The notes beneath the pieces are model-generated. The model saw only the letters and a program-made list of their open reading frames with translations, made no database searches and was not told where the DNA came from. A stretch of 64,000 bases of DNA, taken from positions 496,001 through 560,000 of the forward strand of contig JAIWNF010000026.1 of NCBI GenBank assembly GCA_025093555.1, read 5' to 3'. Shown piece by piece: positions 56,046-64,000 of the stretch. Within the stretch, counting starts at the first letter, position 1, and the number at the start of each line of letters is the position of its first letter. Position numbers and translations under genes: made by a program. Source of the stretch: Circinella umbellata (taxonomy: Eukaryota > Mucoromycota > Mucoromycetes > Mucorales > Lichtheimiaceae).

Positions 56046-59000
56046 CTACTGGATTCTGTTTTGTTCCTTATTATTGGCAACAACAACAATACGCGTATCA
56101 AGCCAATGTTTTAAAGAATCATCCTCATTAGGTTTTGGTGATGATGGTCTACTTTTTGATAATGGAGGTGGACGTGATTCTTCCAATTTTTTAAAATGTG
56201 TCTCAAATGCATTATAACAATATTCACCAATATCATGCCACATTTTATCTCCATAATAATCGTTGGGTTCTTCTTCTTCTTCTTTTTCAAGTCTATTATT
56301 GTTAACACTTCTTGTAGGCAAGATACAAGAAGAAGATGTTTTGTTATAGTTTTTTTCTGCTTGTTCAGTAGCTTGTACTGCTAATTGAGTCCATTCATCA
56401 TCATCGTCCCAAAAAAAATCATCGTCATCTAATAAGGAGGATGGTCCTGGTGCTGTTGAGATAGGTACAGTAGGAACATAATGATCCAATTGAGTTGTAT
56501 GATAGTTTTTGAATGAAGATGACGATGATGATGGTAGTTTTTGAATATTAAAAGAAAGCGGTGATGTTGATAATACACGTTGCTGATTATGGAATGTTGC
56601 AGCTGGCAGATGATCCATCACCATCCTTGTAGTCCTATCTTGTTCATTTATAGGAAATGGTTGAGTGGTTGTATCACTAAATAATTCAATTGGACTATCA
56701 TTCCAATCTTCTTCTACTGGAGGCATGGGCTCACAACCAATACTAGGATGATTATTATCAACACTGGTTGTACTAAGGGAATTAACTACTTTGCAACATG
56801 TATGTTTGCAACTTTTTATTCCAAACAATAATATAAGTTAAGATTATAGTATAAATTTCAATGGATTGATTTTGGGGGGGGGAGTTTGTTCAAACAAATA
56901 TTTAAATTACCTTGTTTTGTCTTTACAAGCATGTTTACACCTATAAAATAAATATAAACAAAATTATTAAAAAAGAAAAAAAAGAACTTTTGGATTCTAT
57001 TCTATTTTTACTCTGTTGTGCGTTGTTTCTTTTTGCGAACTTTGGAATTTGTTGTTTGTTGATCAACTTAATTAATGTAAGGGGGAGCAAAATCAACTTA
57101 TTTATTAGTTTTGTTACACTTATTATTAATACTTGACTACTTTTTATTATTATTATACCTGTTATCCCTCGTTTATTACAATTATTATTATTATTAATCA
57201 TAGTATGAGGCTCGTGTTGATCATTTTTAACGGGTCCTACTTTATCCTTATCCATTGTTATGATTGATGGTGATAAAGTGAATGATGGTTGGCTTTTATT
57301 TTTTCTTGATAGACTTAATGGCTGTGGCTCAAAAAAGTCATTACGATCATCGTTTAAAATGTCATTGTTGTGTTGAAAATCAGTAATAGAATTAGATTCA
57401 TTTATTTCTGTTGCCGTGTTACCATCATCCATAGCACTTTTTGAATTATCATATGACAATGATTGATTTTCTTGTTGAACCTAATAATATAATTTTTTAA
57501 TATGGTGTGCACGTTCCATTATCTTTGAAAGAATAGGTATAAACAATTATATTTACATGAACATGTTCTTTCCATTCTGGTAATAGTAGTGTATCTTTTT
57601 CAATGGCTGTGTTGTTTGGTGATGATTGTAAAGAAATAGGTTGTTCATTATCATGTGTTGAAAATAATGTTGGATCAAGTTCAATAGGAATGGATTTAGA
57701 GATATCTACTCCAACTATGTTATATATATAAATGTAGAATTAATATAGAAGTTCAGTTTGTTATAGAAGAAAATCTCCCCCCTCCACCCAAAAATAAATA
57801 AATAAATAAAGATACGTTACTATATTCTTCACTTTGTACATGACATGTAATTATATTGGATGGACTTGTTAATGTAGCTCTCACGGAAAAATATTGTTGT
57901 TTGGATTGTAATTTTTGAATCCTAAAATTTTATTAAAATAATCACTCAATGACTTGTATCTAAAAAAAGAAAAATGAATTCATACGTACGATATTCGACG
58001 AAAATCAACAAGATTTCTATTCGATTCAATCCAAATATGAACATAAAAACCTTTTCCATATCGTTTACGAGGAATTTTTTTTGTATTAGAAATAGAAACT
58101 CCAACTTTTAAAGTAATTTCTGTTGGACGATTATCATTCATAAACTGGATAGTAATAGAATATAAAGTATGGGATGAGAGAGAGGAATTAATATATATAC
58201 GTACCGTGGGTGGAGGAGGTTTCAAAATAATATAATGTAGTTTTTACTTACATGTTGAAATATCATATTAAATTGAGGAATGATAGAAACTGCATCTTTA
58301 ACCTACCAATAGATACGTATTAATCTCTAAATCAAAATAGCGTAGCAGTAATAATAATAAAAAGGACATGTATATTCATGAAATGAAAAGTTTACTTTAC
58401 TTGATTACCAAATGGAGGATTACGATGAAGAATCTAATAAAAAGGTAAACATAATCAATACTATATCATTTAGAATAATCCAACCTTCTTCCCCTTATAT
58501 ATATATGTATTTAGTTACCACTTCAATTCGAGAAGCTTCAGTTAAACGTAATTGATCCAATGTTTTAATTCCTGCTTTGGCTAACATTTTAGCATATTTT
58601 GGACCAATTTTTTCAATTTGTCGAAGTGGATAAGATGACGTTGTCCACATTTTTGCTTGTATACATCGATATAATTCTAATGTATATGTTAAACGAATGG
58701 CATCTTGATCATACACACTACAATCAATAATACCTAAAAGCACAAGAAGTCCAAAGTATGAAAAAAAAATAAAGTAAAATTAAGTAATTAATTCATAAGA
58801 TAGAGAACGAAAAAATAAATAAATGTATGATTACGTACATTTTGCGATTCGAGAAGCATATAATAATATTTGAAAACTTGCTAATGCAAGTGAAGCACCC
58901 ATAGTAGATGTATGTAAAGAAATATCACCTAATACACACTAACGTAAGAGTAAAAAAAAAGTTAGCTGTTTAGAGCTTTGCACAGTACACAAAAAAGTAA

Positions 59001-61878
59001 GCTACTCTATGTAAAAAAAATACCTGAATAACAAGAAAGATCTTATCGGCAATCGTAGCCACTTTGCAAGAAATTGGAAATCGAATGTTCACATTATTTT
59101 GTAAGGCGTTCAAGAATGGTTTTTCACCTACTGTGAATCGCATTGCTTCAAATTCTTTGGCTCGTGATACAAGATTCAGCTAATTAGCAAGGTTTGAAAT
59201 AATTTTAGTAGATATAGATATATGAAATGTAAAAAAAGCCCCATTTTATATAATTGGTTTGTCTATATATATATTTAAAAGAAAAGTGAAAAGGTTTTAC
59301 TTACCACATCCTTAATAGAAGAACAAGTTTCAGTCTTCAAAATAGTTATCATAGTTTCAAGTTTGATACAATAACGATCCATAGCTATACCATATGCTAT
59401 AAATTAGTGTTTCAAATCTGTCAATTTTCTTTTTCGGTTATCAATTTATATACATAGTTGGATAATAATATTGACCTGTGGGTTTTAGTATAAAGGTTCC
59501 ATGATTTGTATCCATTGTTGTTACTAAATCATTTTCTGTAAGCATTTTTATATTCTTTTTACAAATATCTAATAAATAAACATATATTAATTACATTCGA
59601 AATTATATTATTTCCAGTAATAGTAAGCACATAATTAATCAATTCATTGGTCATTGTTTTCTACATATATAAAAGCGTTACCCTTTAATACTTGAGAAGG
59701 TGTTAATGATTGAGAATCAAAAGATCCATCTTGTTCAATAATATACCGAGATGGATTTTTTTTTATACGAATGTATAAGAATGTGGATTGTAGCCTGTAG
59801 ATAATAATAATTTGTTCTTTAGTTTACACATTGATAGATACACCATAAATTATTATATAACCTACGTAATAGAAGATATAGATGATAATTACCATTTTAT
59901 ACATGTTTCAATATCGATTACTGTGCCTAAACAAATTTCGGTCATCATATGTTCTACCAAATTCCCATGTAAACTAAAATAATTATATGCATTAGATAGA
60001 ATCCTTTTATATTTGTTATTACTGTCCCTTATAAAAATGACAATGGTTTAGTTATACTTACCAACTTTCAATACTATTGGATCCACACATAATTGTTTTA
60101 TATCGTTGTTCCATATCAGGTGTTGTTAAAATAACAGCACATCCAGAATCTTCAAGTCCTGGTCTTCCTGCTCGACCAATCATTTGTAATAGCTCAATAT
60201 CAGAATAATCCACCAATGCTCCATTTTGATATGCTATGTATAAATGTTAAAAAATGAGGGCATATAAAAATTATATAAATATATATAAAATGATAATTTT
60301 TCCTTTTTAGGCTCTTACTTTTGGTAGATTTAATAATAACTAAATGAGCTGGTAAATTAACACCTAATGCCAAAGTAGATGTTGTTGCTATTATATATAA
60401 TTTAGTAAATAGGTTTTGTTTTCTGCCTTGTGTTTATATCATAAAAAAAAAGATCGGGGTCATTTTCTTTACAAACTATTCGAATTTTTCTTTGAATGAA
60501 AAGTTGTTCGACTAGCTGACGATCACTTGTTTCCAATCCAGCTATTTTTAAATAATTATCAATATGTAGACTCATTCTATGTTTAATTTTTTGTAACGTA
60601 CCATGATGAAATCCAACACCTTTCATAAGATAATCTGCTAATTTTTTGTCTTTAATTTTTGACGTATCAACTATTTCATGACTGGTACTACTATATACAC
60701 ATTTCAAAAGAATAAATTAATGATTATATAATTGTAGTTACGTAGAAAAAAAATATAAGGTCATTTTAAAATAAAGAGTATACCCAAGAGATTGAATATT
60801 TTTTTGATTCATCAATTTAAGAAGGACTTCACACGATGATTGAGCAGATTTTCTAGTTGAACAAAACTATATAGAAAAGAAAAATTTAGTTAAATATATG
60901 TTTGTTTTACTTTCTTATTTACCTACTTACAATCAATACCGGTCTTCCTTTACTATGCTTATTAATCATATCAAGTAATCTAGGATAATTAAATAATTGA
61001 TAATGAGATATAAGTTGTTGTTTTTTTGGGAGCACAACAGCCTCTCCTTTATTAGACTTACTTCCAATCCATTTTACTTTCAAAACTAAACATACTATCT
61101 CCATAGAATGGGATTCCATAAACCACTCTTTCTAATTGAACAGGTCGAAAATCTTCTGAAAAAGAAATAGCTATTTATATATGAAATAAATTTAGTTTCG
61201 CACTATTATTTAATAATACATGATTTTACCAGTAGCACCCAGCCAATCTGCAATATCTTGAATATTAGGTACAGTGGCTGAAACAGCAACATATCGAACT
61301 GTATGTTCCATAGTCTATTATTATTACAAAAATAAAGTCTTATTTTTATAGTTCTGTAAACGTTGATTCTTAATCAACATTATTAATTATTTATTTGTAC
61401 CTTCATACGACTAACACATGCTTCAAGAACAGCTCCACGTTTTTCATTTAAAATATGGACTTCATCCATCTACGTATTAAATATATATATTAAATGGAAG
61501 ACTCTCCCTTAAGAATAAACTTTTCTTTTGTTATTGTGCTATTATTATAATAGCTAATAATTACCACAAAAAGAGTAATATATTTCATTATTTCTTTATA
61601 ATCTGTCCATCGTCGAGTCATAGAATCCCATTTTTCGGGAGTGGTAACACTTTTTATTATAAAAATTGACACACACGGATAATAAAGTATTTTAGTGACA
61701 ACAGTAATAATAATGGTTGATTTTTTTTTCACTCATCATGATGATAGTTACATAATATCACTTGTTTTAATAGAATCAAGGGTTGTGTAATCCGTATCTC
61801 CAGTAAACTCTTTACCTATAAAAATAAAATAAAATAAAAAACATGGTGTAGTATGGTGGGATTGTGTTATAGGTCAGA

Positions 61879-61920
<42 letters not shown>

Positions 61921-63134
61921 CATTATACTTACAACTAATATCCAATGATTTAAATTTTTTATCCCAATCTTTGGTACGTTCAGAACATAAAGATTTTGTT
62001 GGTGCCATATAAATGATTTTTATATTATTTCCTTTACTATCCATCAAAGCACGAAGAATGGCCATTTCAATAACAGCTGTTTTACCAGCACCTGTTGGAG
62101 CTATATAGTATTTATCATTATTATGGAGAGAAAAATAAACTAATATTTATATTACTGTTTTTTTTTTACCTGATACCACGAAGCTTGTAGCATCATACAA
62201 TGCCTAAATAAATATATAAATACAAGTAAATAATTAATATATTACTATGATAATACGTACATAGATAATAAATAACACTTACATAATCCATACAAGCAGA
62301 TTGCATTGGATTAAACATTGAAAATTTAAAAATGGATTTGTATATGGTAGCTTTATAAAGTTTTTTAAAAGGTCAATTTGATATATATTTTACCGTATAT
62401 TTAAAAACTTACGAATTTCATGAGTGGATTGAAGAACAATATTTGAACGTATGGGTTCAATGTATATTCCAGTACCTTTATAAATAAATTAGTTTTCTTA
62501 AATAGGATTTATATTCTTAACTATATAAATTTACCAGAACGAATAGGTCGATAATGTAATATTGAATGTTGAGATAGGGGTGCTTTTCCTTTTCCTTTGG
62601 ATGAAGGTCTTTCTAATCGAGAATGAGGATGACTTCCAGCCATATTGTTCTAATAATCAAATATCTTAATGTTATTTCTTTTTCTTTTCTTTTCCTACGA
62701 AGGTTATAAAACATGTACGTATACATTAAAGTAAAAAATAGAAAACATACATCCATAACTTGTAAAGGTGTACGATGTGTAGTAGTACTTGTCCTATTAT
62801 TCACTGGATATATAAAAGATTTATTTTCATGCTGTTGTTCTGTTGTATAAAATGGTAATGTTGTATTTCTTGATATATCTGGTTCATTTAATAAAGCTTC
62901 TTCTTCATCAAGCCATCGACTGATACGTGAATTTTCATCATATTCCATTATATGATCATTGGATAGAGTATGTTGATCCATATAAATAGAAGAAGATGAC
63001 GCCATTGGACGTTGTGATCTAAATTAAATCATGCATATATTGTTACACAAGTGTCAGTTTTGGCGGGCAAAGAGGTTTCAGAGTTTAAAGGGAAGAAATA
63101 AAGTTTACATTTGTTTTGTTGTACTTGACCACAT
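56046..63134 (-). CDS. HFM1/MER3-like meiotic DNA helicase
   Basis: Exons in transcription order: 63134-63109, 63018-62751, 62649-62535, 62475-62413, 62348-62283, 62203-62170, 62100-61933, 61815-61752, 61649-61565, 61469-61401, 61314-61230, 61155-61062, 60979-60931, 60866-60784, 60690-60473, 60387-60319, 60233-60062, 59973-59893, 59794-59682, 59568-59476, 59396-59305, 59179-59024, 58938-58839, 58733-58519, 58433-58401, 58302-58252, 58144-57990, 57921-57821, 57714-57557, 57480-57159, 56940-56911, 56811-56046. Ski2-like helicase: APTGAGKT (Walker A), MDEVH (DEVH), AVSATVPN, FCSTRK, STLALGVNLPAH, QMIGRAGRPG; then winged-helix, Sec63 domain (NPPFGNQVKD) and a C-terminal Zn knuckle (CKHACKDK-x2-CKHTCCK). 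MER3 helicases extend recombination intermediates for meiotic crossovers. Phases at 62413/62348 and 57159/56940 did not fit; an alternative start is 63005. Confidence 0.88.
61881..61918. repeat. (GA)n microsatellite in an HFM1-like intron
   Basis: About 19 GA units in the intron between the Walker A exon and the next one. Simple repeat. Confidence 0.9.
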
Positions 63135-63318
63135 TTTCTTTAAAAAAAAAGTGAAAGAAAACGGGAAGAAAAGTAAAAAAAAAAATTCATTCTTTTATTC
63201 TTAGTTTTGCCTGGTAACAATTTAAACTAAACACACACAGATGACAAAAATAATAATAATGATAATAATAGTACAATGAATACATTTCTATGATACAACA
63301 ACAATAATAATAATGCTT

Positions 63319-64000
63319 CTATTTACGACTTAAAGTATCCTTGGCAATTTTGCAACCTCTTTTCACAGATTCAATATCTTTTTTGTTATTTTCACCCAAA
63401 ACTTTGGTAGTTGAATGAACAACCGATTCTTGTAAGAAAAAGAGAATACCTTGTGCCAATGTACGCATATCCACAATCTTATTAAATACATTGACAATAG
63501 ACGAATCAGGTGAATCCTTGAGTTGTATAAAAATATTAATAAATAACATTTGATTCCATAATCGACCTTTTTGTCCCAATGTCATAAAATTAACACTTCT
63601 CAAAAGTGCCAATGATAAACATTCATGTGCTATTAATGCAGCATAAAATTTGGCAATATTGACAATACGACTTGTACGCACAGTGGATCCGTCACTTGTA
63701 TCCATACTTTCAACCATCGTACGTTCTAATCCACCTACTTCTTGTTCACCACATTCACGTAAGAAATCCCATAAACAATATTGGAATGTCACTTTGAAAG
63801 AATGATTATATTCACATAATCTTTTGGCGACAAGCATATAATATGGATTGAATGTTTTTTCCTAAAGAATTGTTGATGGTGTTATATAAAAAAGTTTAAT
63901 ATATACATTTATCTTACATTAAAGACACTCTATTGTATTATTTACTTACGTTACCAGTGCATTTCAATAATACACGTGCAATTTCACGTTGTTGTACTTC
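63319..64000 (-). CDS. NOM1/SGD1-like nucleolar protein, C-terminal part (partial)
   Basis: Two exons visible on the minus strand: from beyond 64000 to 63950 (EVQQREIARVLLKCTGN) and 63861-63319, joined by a GT-AG intron (63949-63862). The sequence (NPYYMLVAKRLCEYNHSFKVTFQY, then HECLSLALLRSVNF) is the end of the MIF4G region running into the MA3 domain of the NOM1/Sgd1 family, proteins of the nucleolus needed for 18S rRNA maturation. The N-terminal part lies outside the window. Stop is 185 bp upstream of the HFM1-like start, same strand. Confidence 0.85.

Noticed and set aside
61490..61732. 80-aa frame starting in an HFM1-like intron
   Set aside because: Only the VTTPEKWDSMTRRW part is exonic; the N-terminal residues are intron read-through.
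1..64000. tRNA, rRNA or CRISPR features
   Set aside because: No tRNA-like B-box with a matching fold, no rRNA blocks and no regularly spaced short repeats with unique spacers were recognised by eye; the tandem arrays found are contiguous.

Overview
This is AT-rich eukaryotic nuclear DNA from a filamentous fungus, most likely an early-diverging one (Mucoromycota, probably Mucorales). The inference rests on many short introns (about 45-200 bp, mostly GTAAGT-like donors and TAG acceptors), single-copy eukaryotic genes (an HFM1/MER3 helicase, a tandem coronin, a SENP8-like protease, a NOM1/SGD1-like protein) and several decayed DNA transposons. I cannot name the species. No rRNA, tRNA or CRISPR array was recognised.

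Layout. (1) 1-15.5 kb is a giant inverted duplication. The left arm (1-8743) and right arm (9109-15536) face each other across a 365 bp loop, and the left arm runs off the window. Each arm holds, from the loop outward, a Tc1/mariner-like transposon (701-aa transposase), a broken member of a repeated host-type gene family with PD-(D/E)XK-like features, and, inside that gene, a PIF/Harbinger-like transposon whose 540-aa transposase ends in a chromodomain. The left arm alone carries a further 2.3 kb nested element with a related 499-aa chromodomain transposase and a small Cys/His protein. (2) 16-26 kb is a graveyard: an internally decayed Tc1-like copy, a 4.8 kb element encoding a transposase joined to a DEDD 3'-5' exonuclease, a truncated copy of the repeated gene family, and the tail of another transposase. 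(3) 27-29.7 kb is a gene for an 818-aa single-pass membrane protein with a 9-residue tandem repeat. (4) 33.6-45.3 kb holds two paralogous amino-acid transporters separated by two fold-back elements and a pseudogene, then a SENP8-like protease and a small hydrophobic protein. (5) 45.6-51.7 kb is a MULE transposon with a ubiquitin-protease-like domain, inserted into another repeated-family gene, followed by a small non-autonomous element. (6) 51.8-64 kb is ordinary housekeeping sequence: coronin-7-like (+), HFM1/MER3-like (-) and the 3' end of NOM1/SGD1-like (-).

The conserved genes do not form a pathway together. The main story is repeated nesting of different DNA transposons in and around one repetitive gene family, followed by duplication of the whole nest as a palindrome and at least one more insertion. 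Exon limits were worked out by hand from splice consensus, reading-frame continuity and family similarity, and should be treated as models.
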